Source of the DNA: Shinella sp. WSJ-2
GTDB taxonomy: Bacteria; Pseudomonadota; Alphaproteobacteria; Rhizobiales; Rhizobiaceae
Length of the DNA stretch: 64,000 bases
Direction of reading: 5' to 3'
NCBI RefSeq assembly: GCF_003432075.1
Contig: NZ_QWBU01000005.1
Coordinates: 62,001-126,000 of the forward strand
Shown: in pieces, positions 37,667 to 46,741 of the stretch
How positions within the stretch are numbered: the first letter of the stretch is position 1
Layout: every line of letters starts with the position of its first letter
The notes under the pieces: generated by a model
The model's input: only the letters and a program-made list of their open reading frames with translations
What the model was told of the DNA's origin: nothing
Database searches by the model: none
Made by a program: the position numbers and the translations under genes

Positions 37667-38203
37667 ATGTCCAATCTCACCCGTGCCCGTGAAAATCCCA
37701 AAGAACAGCTTTTCGACGAGATCGACCGCATCCATGCCGGTATGCTCGGCATCGAGGGCAGCCACATGCATATGCAGCCGATGGCGCCGCAGCTCGACCG
37801 GCAGACCGCGACCATCTGGTTTTTCACCAAGACGGATGCCGATATTGTCGATGCCGTCGTGCCGGGCGCCCGCGCGCATTTCTGCGTCGTCGGCAAGGAT
37901 CATGATTACCACGCCTGCGTCGCCGGCCGCATCATGGTGCGCAAGGATTCGGCGAAGATCGACGAATACTGGAGTTCGGTCGTCGAGGCCTGGTTTGACC
38001 ACGGCAAGGACGATCCGAAGCTGACCATGCTGGCGCTGGAAATCGAAGACGTCGAAATCTGGGCCTCGACCGGCAGCAAGCTGAAATTCGGCTGGGAGAT
38101 CGCCAAGGCGAACTTCAACCCCGAAGAGGAGCCGGATGTCGGCGTCAAGACGCATATCAACCTGAGCGGCGGCTCCGCCGATCATCTGCGTCACATGGTC
38201 TGA
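37667..38203 (+). CDS. Pyridoxamine 5'-phosphate oxidase-fold protein (general stress protein type)
   Basis: The 178-residue protein starts at ATG 37667, with GAGAGGA upstream. It has a flavin-binding split-barrel fold as in general stress protein 26: GMLGIEGSHMHMQPMAPQLDRQTATIWFFTKTDADIVDAV, then CVVGKDHDYHACVAGRIMVRKDSAKIDEYWSSVVEAWF and VEIWASTGSKLKFGWEIAKAN. Such proteins bind FMN or F420; the reaction is unknown. It converges on the phosphodiesterase gene with a 7-base gap. Confidence 0.87.
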   Translation: MSNLTRARENPKEQLFDEIDRIHAGMLGIEGSHMHMQPMAPQLDRQTATIWFFTKTDADIVDAVVPGARAHFCVVGKDHDYHACVAGRIMVRKDSAKIDEYWSSVVEAWFDHGKDDPKLTMLALEIEDVEIWASTGSKLKFGWEIAKANFNPEEEPDVGVKTHINLSGGSADHLRHMV

Positions 38204-38210
38204 TAGAAGG

Positions 38211-39035
38211 CTAACGCCAGAATTCCGGCAGGGCCTCGGCGAGACGCGGGCCGAGCCGGAGCGGCGCGACCTTCTCGGCAAGCCCCGTGCGGTCGGAAAT
38301 CTCGACCGCAAGACCACAGATCGTCGCCGGACCGGAGGCCGCTTCGAAGCGGCCTTTCGGCATTTTCGAGATGAAGCGGTTGAGCGGTTCCTCTTTCTCC
38401 ATGCCGAGCGAGGAATCGTAGTCGCCGCACATGCCGGCATCCGACATATAGGCCGTGCCGCCGTTCAGGATCTGGCAATCGGCCGTGGGCACATGGGTAT
38501 GAGTGCCGACGACGACGCTGGCGCGGCCATCGACGAAATGGCCGAAGCACTGCTTCTCGCTCGTCGCCTCCGCATGGAAATCGAAGATCACGGCATCGGC
38601 CTGCTCGCCGAGCGGGCATGAGGCGAGGATCGCTTCGCCCGCGGTGAAGGGATCGTCGAGTTCCGGATGCATGAAGACCCGCCCCATGATGTTGGCGACA
38701 AGCACGCGGGCACCGTTCTTCGCGATGAAGAGATTGGCGCCGCGGCCGGGCGTGCCGGCGGGATAGTTGGCAGGACGCAGGAACTGGTCGTGCCGGCCGG
38801 CAAAGCCCACGGCTTCCTTCTGGTCCCAGACATGGTTGCCCGTCGTCACCACGTCGGCGCCGGCATTGACCGTCTGCAGGAAGATATCCTCGGTGATGCC
38901 GAAACCGCCGGCCGCGTTCTCTCCGTTGACGACGACGAAATCCAGCTTAAAATCGCTGATCAGCCCCGGCAGGCGTTCCCAGACGGCCGTCCGCCCGGTC
39001 TTGCCCACCATGTCGCCCAGAAAAAGAAACCGCAT
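38211..39035 (-). CDS. YmdB-family metallophosphoesterase (TIGR00282)
   Basis: The 274-residue cytosolic calcineurin-like phosphodiesterase has metal ligands in LFLGDMVGKTGR, VVNGENAAGGFGI, TTGNHVWDQKE, DFHAEATSEKQCFGHFVDGRASVVVGTHTHVPT and MCGDYDSSLGM. The Bacillus member YmdB hydrolyses cyclic nucleotides in vitro and affects RNA turnover and biofilm choice. It lies 9 bases downstream of the folate cyclo-ligase gene on the same strand, the usual rhizobial arrangement. Confidence 0.93.
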   Translation of the reverse strand: MRFLFLGDMVGKTGRTAVWERLPGLISDFKLDFVVVNGENAAGGFGITEDIFLQTVNAGADVVTTGNHVWDQKEAVGFAGRHDQFLRPANYPAGTPGRGANLFIAKNGARVLVANIMGRVFMHPELDDPFTAGEAILASCPLGEQADAVIFDFHAEATSEKQCFGHFVDGRASVVVGTHTHVPTADCQILNGGTAYMSDAGMCGDYDSSLGMEKEEPLNRFISKMPKGRFEAASGPATICGLAVEISDRTGLAEKVAPLRLGPRLAEALPEFWR

Positions 39036-39044
39036 CTGACTGCC

Positions 39045-39629
39045 TTACGAAACCGGTTGGAACAAACGGAAGCCGCTCTCGGTGAGGATCGCATCCAGCG
39101 CGACGTCATGCGGTTCCGCGGGTACTGATGCCACTTCCTGGCAGTCGAAGGCAATGCCGATGAGTCTCGGCCTGTGGCCTCGGGCCTTCAGGCGGTCGAT
39201 GGCGCGGTCGTAGTGCCCTGCGCCGTAGCCGATGCGATGGCCTGCCCGGTCGAAGGCCGAGAGCGGCACGAGCAGAATATCCGGATCGAGCACGGCGGCC
39301 TCTTCTCCCGGCCCCGTCGTGCCAAAACCCGTCTTCACGACCGGCGCGCCAACAACCAGCTCGCGAAAGATGATCGTCTCGCGATCGAGCACCACGGGCA
39401 GGCAAAGCCGCGCACCGCGGGTACGGAAGTGCGCCATCAGCGGACGGATATCGGCCTCCGAGCGGATCGGCCAGAAGCCCGAAATGACCGTGCCGGGATC
39501 GAATTCCAGCCGGTCACCGGCATGCTCCACCATGGCAAGGCTGCCCTCGATGCGCGCCTGCGGCGTCATCGCGTCGCGCAGCGCCAGCCGCTCGTTGCGG
39601 ATCGATGCCTTCTCTACCCTCGATGTCAC
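39045..39629 (-). CDS. fau: 5-formyltetrahydrofolate cyclo-ligase
   Basis: The enzyme converts 5-formyl-THF to 5,10-methenyl-THF with ATP. The 194-residue protein starts at GTG 39629, where CGGAGA supplies a ribosome-binding site. It carries GFWPIRSEADIRPLM, LPVVLDRETIIFREL and the nucleotide-binding DILLVPLSAFDRAGHRIGYGAGHYDRAI, ending with PHDVALDAILTE. In many proteobacteria this gene adjoins 6S RNA. Here the 6S RNA candidate is about 3.9 kb upstream, beyond SorC, tal and two small genes. Confidence 0.93.
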   Translation of the reverse strand: MTSRVEKASIRNERLALRDAMTPQARIEGSLAMVEHAGDRLEFDPGTVISGFWPIRSEADIRPLMAHFRTRGARLCLPVVLDRETIIFRELVVGAPVVKTGFGTTGPGEEAAVLDPDILLVPLSAFDRAGHRIGYGAGHYDRAIDRLKARGHRPRLIGIAFDCQEVASVPAEPHDVALDAILTESGFRLFQPVS

Positions 39630-39814
39630 TGTCGTCTCCGGCCTGTTTCGCGTGCCTTTACCAGCTAGCAGGCAAGGAAAGCAAATCCCCCTCCTTTTGC
39701 GACATGACGGACCTGCCCCACAATGGCACAGGGAGGCGAAAAACCGCCTACTCCTGTTAAGCATTGGAACAGCTTGAGCTTTCCGATGACAAAGCGAGCC
39801 CCTAAGCGGGGCGC

Positions 39815-40036
39815 ATGTCCTCGGAAAATGATCTTTCCCGCCTGCCGGAACTGACCGAAATCGAAAGACGCTGTCTTTCCCTTGCCGCCCACGGCAGGAC
39901 GCCGGCCGAAATCGTGCTTGAAACAGACCTGACGATGCCGCGCGTGGCTGACGCCATGCGCAGCGCCATCGACAAGCTCGACGCCCGCAACGTGACCGGC
40001 GCCATCACCCGCGCCATCCGCCTCGACCTGCTCTGA
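39815..40036 (+). CDS. Small helix-turn-helix protein (LuxR-type domain only)
   Basis: The 73-residue protein is little more than a GerE/LuxR C-terminal DNA-binding fold: LTEIERRCLSLAAHGRTPAEIVLETDLTMPRVADAMRSAIDKLDARNVTGAITRAIRLDLL. There is no sensing domain. GGGG lies upstream of the ATG. It converges on the SorC-family gene with a 6-base gap. Stand-alone domains of this kind can act as regulators or as dimerising inhibitors; no target is evident. Confidence 0.75.
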   Translation: MSSENDLSRLPELTEIERRCLSLAAHGRTPAEIVLETDLTMPRVADAMRSAIDKLDARNVTGAITRAIRLDLL

Positions 40037-40042
40037 TTGGCA

Positions 40043-41050
40043 TCAGGCGGCGGCTGAAGCCTCCGCCAGTTGCAACATCGCCAGTGCCGCCCCCTCATCG
40101 GTGATCAGCGTGTTGCAGCCGATGCGCCGGATGGTGGCACGGATGGCCGGTGCCCGATGCGCGCCGCCCGAGACGAGCACGATATGCCGCGCCTTCTTCA
40201 CCGTATCGAGATCGATCGACATGACGCGGTGACGGATCGGATGGTCGATCGTGCGACCCTCCGCATCGAGGAAATTGCACATCGTATCGCAGACGCAGCC
40301 CGCCGCGATCAGCTCCTCCAGCTCGTGCCTGGCGATGAAATCGCGCGACAGGGAGCTGGCGCGCGGGCCGATATCGCCGCAGCTCACCACGGCGATGTCC
40401 ATGTTCTCCGCCAGGTCGAACAGCGTCCTGAGGCCGCATTTCTCGATGAGGCTGCGCTTGGTCTCGCGGGAATCGACGAGCAGCGGCGCGAGGAAGAGAT
40501 AACATTCCGCCCCGAGCTGGCTCGCCAGCCGCCAGGTATATTCGATCGGGTTGATGTGATGCGCCTCGACCACGCCGCCGAGCAACGAGACGACCTTCAC
40601 CCGTTCCCGCCGCGCCGGGCGGAAACTGGCAAGCGAAGCGGTCAGCGTGCGCCCCCAGCCGACGCCGACGGTGCAATCGTCCGGGATGGCTTCCGTCAGG
40701 AACTGGCCGAGCGCGAGACCGACACCCTTGGCTGTCGCCTCCGCGCTCTCGGCGGCCGGCACCACCACGGCTTCGTCCAGCCCATAGGCCTTTTCGAGCC
40801 GCACGGCGAGCTCGACGCAATCGCCGACGCCCTCATTGATCCAGATCTGCACCTCGGAACGCTTCAGCGCCTCGTCGAGCATGCGGACGACGGTGGTGCG
40901 GCTGACACCGATCTTCTCCGCCACGTCCTTCTGGGTGAGGCCCTGATTGTAATAGAGCCATGCGGCTCGAAGCCGCAAAGCCGCCGATTCCGAATAGGCC
41001 GTATGGGTATCGCGCCGAAGTCTGGCCACGTCGCCTCCATCTGTCTGCAA
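40043..41050 (-). CDS. SorC/DeoR-type sugar-binding transcriptional regulator
   Basis: The 335-residue protein has an N-terminal helix-turn-helix (RAAWLYYNQGLTQKDVAEKIGVSRTTVVRMLDEAL). The SorC sugar-binding domain (about 75-330) contains GLALGQFLTEAIPDDCTVGVGWGRTL, VVSLLGGVVEAH, CGDIGPRASSL and LVSGGAHRAPAIRAT. Such regulators respond to phosphorylated sugars or polyols. It is divergent from transaldolase, with a promoter and a small inverted repeat between, so it probably controls tal and itself. Confidence 0.9.
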   Translation of the reverse strand: MQTDGGDVARLRRDTHTAYSESAALRLRAAWLYYNQGLTQKDVAEKIGVSRTTVVRMLDEALKRSEVQIWINEGVGDCVELAVRLEKAYGLDEAVVVPAAESAEATAKGVGLALGQFLTEAIPDDCTVGVGWGRTLTASLASFRPARRERVKVVSLLGGVVEAHHINPIEYTWRLASQLGAECYLFLAPLLVDSRETKRSLIEKCGLRTLFDLAENMDIAVVSCGDIGPRASSLSRDFIARHELEELIAAGCVCDTMCNFLDAEGRTIDHPIRHRVMSIDLDTVKKARHIVLVSGGAHRAPAIRATIRRIGCNTLITDEGAALAMLQLAEASAAA

Positions 41051-41108
41051 TCGTTCTAGGGTCAGCTTAGCACAGCAAAGCGGAAATGCGACATATGTTC
41101 ACAAGATT

Positions 41109-41149
41109 AAGCAAAAGTGCTTGACTTTTATCCTCGGAAGCGATGATAG
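41109..41149 (+). promoter_or_regulatory. tal promoter with an inverted repeat on the -35
   Basis: TTGACT (41121-41126), a 17-base spacer and TGATAG (41144-41149) give a plausible promoter. AAGCA (41109-41113) and TGCTT (41118-41122) form an inverted repeat around 4 bases that touches the -35, a candidate operator for the divergent SorC regulator. The leader to tal is about 160 bases. Confidence 0.5.
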
Positions 41150-41317
41150 TCCGCCTCAGATCCGCTGGCGGAATTCCGCCGGAAGATTGGGTGTGCCAGC
41201 ACACACGGCGACTGAAACAGGAAGCACGGTCGCCGGGTGCGCTTTCACAGGGAACATGGAGGAGGGCCTGGCGTTTCCAACGGAAAACGGCCCGCAACAA
41301 CCATTCGGGATTTCGAT

Positions 41318-42280
41318 ATGACGTCCAAGCTTGAACAACTTCGCGCGATGACGACCGTCGTGGCTGACACCGGCGATATCGAAGCCGTGCGCCGCCTGAA
41401 GCCGGTCGATTGCACCACCAACCCCACAATCGTGCTCAAGGCGCTCGGCACGCCGATGTTCGCCGACACCGTGGCAGAAGCCGTACGCTGGGGACAGTCG
41501 CAGGGCGGCAACCGCGAGGGCGTCGTCTCGGCCGTTGCCGACCGTCTCGCCATTTCCGTCGGCGCAGCCCTTGCCGAACTCGTGCCCGGCCGCGTCTCGA
41601 CGGAAGTTGACGCCGACCTGTCCTTCGACACCGAAGCTTCGGTCGCCAAGGGCCGCGAGATCATCAAGGCCTATGAGGCGCGCGGCATTTCCCGTGACCG
41701 CATCCTCATCAAGCTCGCTTCCACCTGGGAAGGTATCCGTGCTGCGGAAGTCCTCCAGAATGAGGGTATCGACTGCAACCTGACGCTGCTCTTTAACAAG
41801 GCCCAGGCGATTGCCTGCGCCGACGCCGGCGCCTTCCTCATCTCGCCCTTCGTCGGTCGCATCCTCGACTGGCACGTCAAGGCATCGGGCAAGACCTTCA
41901 CGGCGGAAGACGATCCGGGCGTGCTGTCGGTCCGCGCGATCTACGACTACTACAAGTCCAACGGCATCAACACGATCGTCATGGGCGCCTCCTTCCGCAA
42001 CACCGGCGAAATCGAAGCGCTGGCCGGCTGCGACCGCCTGACGATCAGCCCCGCCTTGCTGGAAGAACTCGACGCCGCCACCGGCACGCTGGAGCGCAAG
42101 CTCTCGCCGGAAAAGGCTGCCAAGGTCTCGCCGATCAAGATCGACGAAAAGACCTTCCGCTGGATGCTCAACGAAGACGCCATGGCCACCGAAAAGCTCT
42201 CCGAAGGAATCCGCGCTTTCGCCAAGGACCTCGGAAGCCTGCGCGCCATGATCGACAAGGAATTGAAGGCCGCCGCCTGA
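41318..42280 (+). CDS. tal: Transaldolase
   Basis: Transaldolase moves a dihydroxyacetone unit between sedoheptulose-7-phosphate and glyceraldehyde-3-phosphate in the pentose phosphate pathway. The 320-residue protein matches the TalB type. The Schiff-base lysine is K132 in [17 protein letters not shown], with Asp in [13 protein letters not shown] and the loop [12 protein letters not shown]-like sequence [14 protein letters not shown]. The ATG at 41318 has GGGA seven bases upstream. Transketolase is in this window 2.4 kb away, but in a separate operon. Confidence 0.96.
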   Translation: MTSKLEQLRAMTTVVADTGDIEAVRRLKPVDCTTNPTIVLKALGTPMFADTVAEAVRWGQSQGGNREGVVSAVADRLAISVGAALAELVPGRVSTEVDADLSFDTEASVAKGREIIKAYEARGISRDRILIKLASTWEGIRAAEVLQNEGIDCNLTLLFNKAQAIACADAGAFLISPFVGRILDWHVKASGKTFTAEDDPGVLSVRAIYDYYKSNGINTIVMGASFRNTGEIEALAGCDRLTISPALLEELDAATGTLERKLSPEKAAKVSPIKIDEKTFRWMLNEDAMATEKLSEGIRAFAKDLGSLRAMIDKELKAAA

Positions 42281-42306
42281 GGCGTGCCGACAGTCCTGGA
42301 AATACG

Positions 42307-42336
42307 AAGGCCGCCCTCTAGGCGGCCTTTCTTTTT
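42307..42336 (+). terminator. Terminator of tal
   Basis: AAGGCCGCC (42307-42315) pairs with GGCGGCCTT (42321-42329), followed by TCTTTTT. Confidence 0.85.
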
Positions 42337-42435
42337 GCCCGCTTAACCATGCATGGCCAAACCCATGCGATGGGACTCGCGAAGCCCGCCTTGCACGCCT
42401 AGATCACATCGTGACGAAATGGCGAGGGTCCCGAT

Positions 42436-42837
42436 ATGAAGCGTTTTCTGGCAGCAATTATCCTGTTTTGCACGGCAGGCTTCGCCGCGCCGGCCGCAGC
42501 CGAAGACACCTTCCACGGCGAATGGCAGCAGATCGCCTCCAATGCCGGAGACTGCCCGAGCTGCCGCATCACCATTCGCCAGACCGGCGCATCCCTTCAG
42601 ATCATCGCAAACAACGACTGGACCGCCATCGCCGAGACCCGCGGCGCAAAGACGGCCGGCGGGGCAGGCTTCTGGAAGCGGGGAACGCGAAAAACCTATT
42701 CCAGCAAGAGCTTCGACATCAAGCTTCGCCGAAACGATGCGGACGAGTTGATCATGCTGATGCGCACCGAGCCGAACCGCGGCCGGAGCCGCACCATCAA
42801 GGGCGTGTTCCAGCGCGTCGAACACCTCAAGATTTAA
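42436..42837 (+). CDS. Small exported protein, function unknown
   Basis: The 133-residue protein has a signal peptide (KRFLAAIILFCTAGFAAPAAA). The mature domain has a CPSC pair (NAGDCPSCRITIRQTG), which could form a disulphide or bind metal, and beta-prone segments (SLQIIANNDWTAIAE, SFDIKLRRNDADELIMLMRTE). It lies alone between the tal terminator and the minus-strand small gene. No family recognised. Confidence 0.65.
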   Translation: MKRFLAAIILFCTAGFAAPAAAEDTFHGEWQQIASNAGDCPSCRITIRQTGASLQIIANNDWTAIAETRGAKTAGGAGFWKRGTRKTYSSKSFDIKLRRNDADELIMLMRTEPNRGRSRTIKGVFQRVEHLKI

Positions 42838-42899
42838 GGAGGAGGTGGGCGCCATAGTGGCAAGCGATTTCGAAATGCCCGGAAATCGAGGTGCCCACG

Positions 42900-42937
42900 T
42901 AAAAAAAAGGACCCGGCTCCTTGTGAAACCGAGTCCC
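42900..42937 (-). terminator. Terminator of the 71-residue protein gene
   Basis: An imperfect stem with GGACCCGGCTCC and GAGTCC arms lies just past the gene end. The minus strand continues into a run of seven or more T. Confidence 0.7.
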
Positions 42938-42958
42938 TTTGCTTCCGCCCCCGGATGA

Positions 42959-43174
42959 TTACCTTTTGCGGCTGTAGTGTGTTCGCGCGGAGCACTCCAC
43001 AATCTTGCGGAACCGCTCAGATGTAATCGCGCTAATCGAATATGTGTCGATCAGATAGCGCGCGAATGACAACCGCGCTTCCTCGGTCTGGTCGAACCAG
43101 TCTTGCGCGACGATATCGTCATACACGGCTTTGACCGCTGTCAGCTCTTCAGGCTGAAAGGAATTGGAGTGCAT
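42959..43174 (-). CDS. Small acidic protein of unknown function
   Basis: The 71-residue protein starts at ATG 43174, preceded by AGGAGG at ideal spacing. It is largely helical: FQPEELTAVKAVYDDIVAQDWFDQTEEARLSFARYLIDTYS, then a basic tail ending ARTHYSRKR. No membrane segment or known motif is seen. The strong ribosome-binding site and its own terminator argue that it is real. The neighbourhood between tal and 6S RNA looks like inserted or rearranged DNA. Confidence 0.65.
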   Translation of the reverse strand: MHSNSFQPEELTAVKAVYDDIVAQDWFDQTEEARLSFARYLIDTYSISAITSERFRKIVECSARTHYSRKR

Positions 43175-43470
43175 GAAAGCCTCCTTCTTCACCGGCAAAA
43201 CACAGCGCTTTTTGTGGATTTGATGAAGCGCACAGAATGCTGCCGATCTGTGTATAGTAGGCCGGCATGGAAGCGGACGCTATTAACTAAGACATACGGC
43301 GCCGCCGATAGGCATTGAGGCTCACTTGCCCGCGTATTTATCGCACCGCCTGATAGCCGCACGGCATCGTCTAAATGAAGATCGTCAACAACGATCGCCG
43401 GAGGCGACAAGGTCAATTTTGACACCGGTGTCAAATGCCAGCATTCAGCTGAAATCATTGAAGCAGCAGG
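43175..43470. other. Gene-free stretch with an 18-bp palindromic operator-like site
   Basis: I see no supportable gene here. TTTGACACCGGTGTCAAA (43418-43435) is a perfect palindrome of the shape bound by LacI-family sugar regulators. GATCGT (43380-43385) and ACGATC (43391-43396) make a second inverted repeat. No transporter or sugar gene adjoins. The stretch may be a remnant of a lost locus. Confidence 0.55.
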
Positions 43471-43474
43471 GAAA

Positions 43475-43635
43475 GGTGCGATCCACGGCGACCGATGGAG
43501 ATTTACGATCCTGGGTGCCTACAAACGTAGGTGGGCGCCATATGTCCAAGCCCACGGGCCTGGTCAGGGACAGCTCCCTTTGGATCGAGTATGGCCCCAG
43601 GGATTGTGGTTCCTGTCGGGAAGCGCAGACCGCAT
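43475..43635 (-). ncRNA. ssrS: 6S RNA
   Basis: 6S RNA binds housekeeping RNA polymerase by mimicking an open promoter. On the minus strand, downstream of zapA, the sequence shows features of alphaproteobacterial 6S. These are CCCTGGGGCC, then GGGAGCTGTCCCTGACC, then CCCGTGGGCTTGG, GGCGCCCACC and the hairpin CCTAC-GTTT-GTAGG (43531-43518). A TATATC -10 (43645-43640) lies just before the expected start. The ends are approximate. zapA upstream is its usual rhizobial neighbour. The cyclo-ligase gene usually downstream is displaced by about 3.9 kb. Confidence 0.82.
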
Positions 43636-43725
43636 CCGAGATATAGGATGAAAACCGGCGTTTCGCCAGTGGCAATCGTCTAAGCATGCCGGCAAGAACG
43701 GTTTTGCGTCCGGGAATGCGCCAGC

Positions 43726-44097
43726 TCAATTGGCCGGCGGCTTCCCGTTGAGTTTCGCGGCCATGCCTTGGATCTGGCTGGTCAGCTCGCCGAGCGCCTG
43801 TGCGATCGCTTCCTCGCTGCGCGAAACCTCGCCCATCACGCCTTCGCGGCCCTTGCGCAAATCCTCGGCTTCCTTCTCGAGCTTGCCGAGCCGGCGCTTC
43901 ACATCGTTCAATTCGTCCATGACCATGATGCCGGCCATGACGGTCAGGCGCAGGTCGCCGATCTCGCCGAACTGGCTCTTCAGGTGCCCGACATATTGAT
44001 CGAAGCCGGCGGCAAGCTCCTCGAGATGCGCCTCCTGGCCCTCTTCGCAGGCCATGCGATAGGCCTTGCCATCAATCTGTACGGTTACCTGTGCCAT
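43726..44097 (-). CDS. zapA: Cell-division protein ZapA
   Basis: ZapA binds and bundles FtsZ at the division site. The 123-residue protein has the N-terminal globular domain (AQVTVQIDGKAYRMACEEGQEAHLEELAAGFDQYVGHLK) and a C-terminal coiled coil (ELNDVKRRLGKLEKEAEDLRKG). It follows the DUF4164 gene by 18 bases on the same strand and precedes 6S RNA, a conserved rhizobial order. Confidence 0.93.
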   Translation of the reverse strand: MAQVTVQIDGKAYRMACEEGQEAHLEELAAGFDQYVGHLKSQFGEIGDLRLTVMAGIMVMDELNDVKRRLGKLEKEAEDLRKGREGVMGEVSRSEEAIAQALGELTSQIQGMAAKLNGKPPAN

Positions 44098-44115
44098 GCG
44101 GATTCTTTCTGATGA

Positions 44116-44388
44116 TTAGCGGTCGAGCACAGCCCGGATCGTTTCCATGGCCGTGACGAGACGGCGGGAAACCTCGCGGTTGACCTCCTCCAGCCGGTTG
44201 GCGCGGAATTCGGACTGGTCAAGCTCCTGGGCAAGCCGCGAGCGGTCGGTGTTGACCCGCCGCACTTCGCCCTCCACGTCGCCGCGATCACGCTCGCGCT
44301 CGAAGCGCATGTCGAGCGCATTGTCCAGACTGCTGAGCGCCTTGCGAAGCTCCTCGATTGCCGCCCGAACTGTTTCCCCGTTGGTCAT
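44116..44388 (-). CDS. DUF4164 coiled-coil protein
   Basis: The 90-residue protein is almost wholly helical: RAAIEELRKALSSLDNALDMRFERERDRGDVEGEVRRVNTDRSRLAQELDQ. It matches DUF4164 proteins, found next to zapA in rhizobia, and a ZapB-like or ZapA-partner role is inferred from position only. It and zapA are probably one transcript, opposite to tkt. Confidence 0.88.
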   Translation of the reverse strand: MTNGETVRAAIEELRKALSSLDNALDMRFERERDRGDVEGEVRRVNTDRSRLAQELDQSEFRANRLEEVNREVSRRLVTAMETIRAVLDR

Positions 44389-44622
44389 AAAGCCTTCACC
44401 GGCACTCTCAAAAAACGCGAATCGCCGCCGCCAGCGCCGGTTCTCTCGCTTTGACAGTATTCAACTGCGGGCATAAGCGTCAACAGCGCGGCAGGCACCG
44501 CCGCAAACCCGCTGTGGATCAGCCCTTCGGCCGGTTGCAAAGAGCGTCTGTGACACCTTTTCGCAAAGGCTGAAAAAGGCGGCGGATTGGGCGCTCAAAT
44601 GCCGGAAAAACCGCCGAATTCG

Positions 44623-44650
44623 TTGACTCCGACGATGCACCTGCTATGTG
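44623..44650 (+). promoter_or_regulatory. tkt promoter
   Basis: TTGACT (44623-44628), a 16-base spacer and TATGTG (44645-44650) lie in the 329-base gap between the DUF4164 gene and tkt. The leader is about 60 bases. I see nothing else definite in this gap. Confidence 0.55.
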
Positions 44651-44717
44651 TCTCCCGCTTCCTAACCGATACCCCAAAAGGCGTCGGGCCCAACACTCCG
44701 AAGAAGACGGAACAGTC

Positions 44718-46700
44718 ATGATCTCTCGCGAAAAACACGACCGGATGGCGAACGCAATTCGCTTCCTTTCCATGGATGCCGTGGAAAAGGCGAACTCGGG
44801 TCACCCCGGCCTGCCCATGGGCGCAGCAGATATCGCAACGGTTCTTTTCACCCGCTTCCTGTCCTTCGATCCGAAGACCCCGTCCTGGCCGAACCGTGAC
44901 CGTTTCGTGCTGTCGGCCGGTCACGGCTCGATGCTGCTCTACTCGCTGCTCTATCTGACGGGCTACGAGGACATCACGATCGACGAGATCAAGAATTTCC
45001 GCCAGCTGGGCGCCAAGACCGCCGGCCATCCGGAATATGGCCATGCCGCCGGTATCGAGACGACCACCGGCCCGCTCGGCCAGGGCATTGCCAATGCCGT
45101 CGGCATGGCGCTCGCCGAGCGCAAGCTGCGCGATGAGTTCGGTTCCGACCTCATGGAGCACTACACCTACGCGCTTGTCGGTGACGGCTGCCTCATGGAA
45201 GGCATCAGCCAGGAAGCCATCTCGCTTGCCGGCCACCTGAAGCTCAACAAGCTGATCGTCTTCTGGGACGACAACAACATCTCGATCGACGGCCCGATCT
45301 CGATTGCCGACTCGACCGATCAGCACGCCCGCTTCCGCGCCAGCCAATGGAACACGATCGCCATCGACGGTCATGATCCGGACGCGATCGCCGCTGCCAT
45401 CGAGGAAGCCCAGAAGTCCGACAAACCGACCATGATCGCCTGCAAGACGACCATCGGCTTCGGCGCGCCGAACAAGGCCGGCACGCACAAGGTGCATGGT
45501 TCGCCGCTCGGTGCGGAAGAAATCGCCGCCACCCGCAAGGCGCTGAACTGGGAATCGGAAGCCTTCGTCGTTCCTTCCGACGTGCTCGACGCCTGGCGCC
45601 TGGCCGGCCTTCGCTCCGCCAAGGCCCACAAGGAATGGGAAGCCCGCCTCGAGAAGACGGAGGCCGAAAAGAAGGCACAGTTCGTCCGCCGCTTCGCCGG
45701 CGACCTCGAAAGCAGCCTCGACTCGGCCATTGCCGCCTATAAGAAAAAGCTCGCCGAAACCAAGCCGAACCCGGCGACCCGTAAGGCTTCGGAAGATGCG
45801 CTTGAAGTCATCAACGGCGTTCTGCAGGAAACGCTTGGCGGCTCGGCCGACCTGACCGGCTCCAACAACACCAAGACGAGCCAGACCAAGTCGATCACCC
45901 CGACCGACTTCTCCGGCCGCTACGTCCACTACGGCGTGCGCGAGCACGGCATGGCGGCTGCTATGAACGGTATCGCGCTGCATGGCGGTCTGATTCCCTA
46001 TTCCGGCGGCTTCCTGATCTTCTCGGACTATTGCCGTCCGTCGATCCGCCTTGCCGCGCTGATGGGCATCCGAGTCATCCACGTCCTGACGCACGATTCC
46101 ATCGGTCTTGGCGAGGACGGCCCCACGCATCAGCCGGTCGAGCACATGGCCGCTCTCCGCGCCATCCCGAACCTCCTTGTCTTCCGCCCGGCCGACGCCA
46201 CGGAAACGGCGGAATGCTGGCAGCTGGCGCTGGAAAGCCACAACCGTCCGTCGGCCATCGCGCTGACCCGCCAGAACCTCATACCGGTCCGCCTGGAATA
46301 TGAGGAAGAAAACCTTTGCGCCCGCGGTGCCTATGACCTCGTCTCGGCCAGCGACGCCCAGGTGACGATCTTCGCCTCCGGCTCGGAAATCGAAATCGCC
46401 GTAAAGGCCCAACAGGCGCTTTCGGCCAAGGGCGTTTCGACCCGCGTCGTCTCCGTGCCCTGCGTCGAGCTCTTCGCCGAGCAGCCGGAAGCCTACCAGA
46501 AGGCGGTCATCGGCAATTCGCCGGTCAAGATCGCCGTCGAAGCCGGCATCCGCCAGGGCTGGGACCACTTCATCGGCTCGGACGGCATCTTCGTCGGCAT
46601 GTCCTCGTTCGGCGCATCCGGCCCGTACAAGGAACTCTACAAGCATTTCGGCATCACGCCGGAGGCTGTCGTCGCCGCTGCGGAAGCCAAGCTCGGCTGA
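44718..46700 (+). CDS. tkt: Transketolase
   Basis: Transketolase moves two-carbon units between sugar phosphates with thiamine diphosphate. The 660-residue protein starts at ATG 44718. It has the N-terminal [14 protein letters not shown] and the TPP motif [33 protein letters not shown]. The pyrimidine domain is marked by [23 protein letters not shown] and [16 protein letters not shown], and a C-terminal domain follows. It leads the tkt-gap-pgk cluster, a common rhizobial arrangement for the lower Entner-Doudoroff and pentose phosphate routes. Confidence 0.97.
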   Translation: MISREKHDRMANAIRFLSMDAVEKANSGHPGLPMGAADIATVLFTRFLSFDPKTPSWPNRDRFVLSAGHGSMLLYSLLYLTGYEDITIDEIKNFRQLGAKTAGHPEYGHAAGIETTTGPLGQGIANAVGMALAERKLRDEFGSDLMEHYTYALVGDGCLMEGISQEAISLAGHLKLNKLIVFWDDNNISIDGPISIADSTDQHARFRASQWNTIAIDGHDPDAIAAAIEEAQKSDKPTMIACKTTIGFGAPNKAGTHKVHGSPLGAEEIAATRKALNWESEAFVVPSDVLDAWRLAGLRSAKAHKEWEARLEKTEAEKKAQFVRRFAGDLESSLDSAIAAYKKKLAETKPNPATRKASEDALEVINGVLQETLGGSADLTGSNNTKTSQTKSITPTDFSGRYVHYGVREHGMAAAMNGIALHGGLIPYSGGFLIFSDYCRPSIRLAALMGIRVIHVLTHDSIGLGEDGPTHQPVEHMAALRAIPNLLVFRPADATETAECWQLALESHNRPSAIALTRQNLIPVRLEYEEENLCARGAYDLVSASDAQVTIFASGSEIEIAVKAQQALSAKGVSTRVVSVPCVELFAEQPEAYQKAVIGNSPVKIAVEAGIRQGWDHFIGSDGIFVGMSSFGASGPYKELYKHFGITPEAVVAAAEAKLG

Positions 46701-46741
46701 TGCCTGATGGCGCGGCCCCGGCCGCGCCTCACACCGCCCAA

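Noticed and set aside
39732-39775. A CTGTT/AACAG inverted repeat as an operator of the small helix-turn-helix gene
   Set aside because: The arms are only five bases and the site has no clear promoter next to it.
43326-43646. A plus-strand open frame of 106 codons
   Set aside because: It runs antisense through the 6S RNA and has no ribosome-binding site or recognisable protein.
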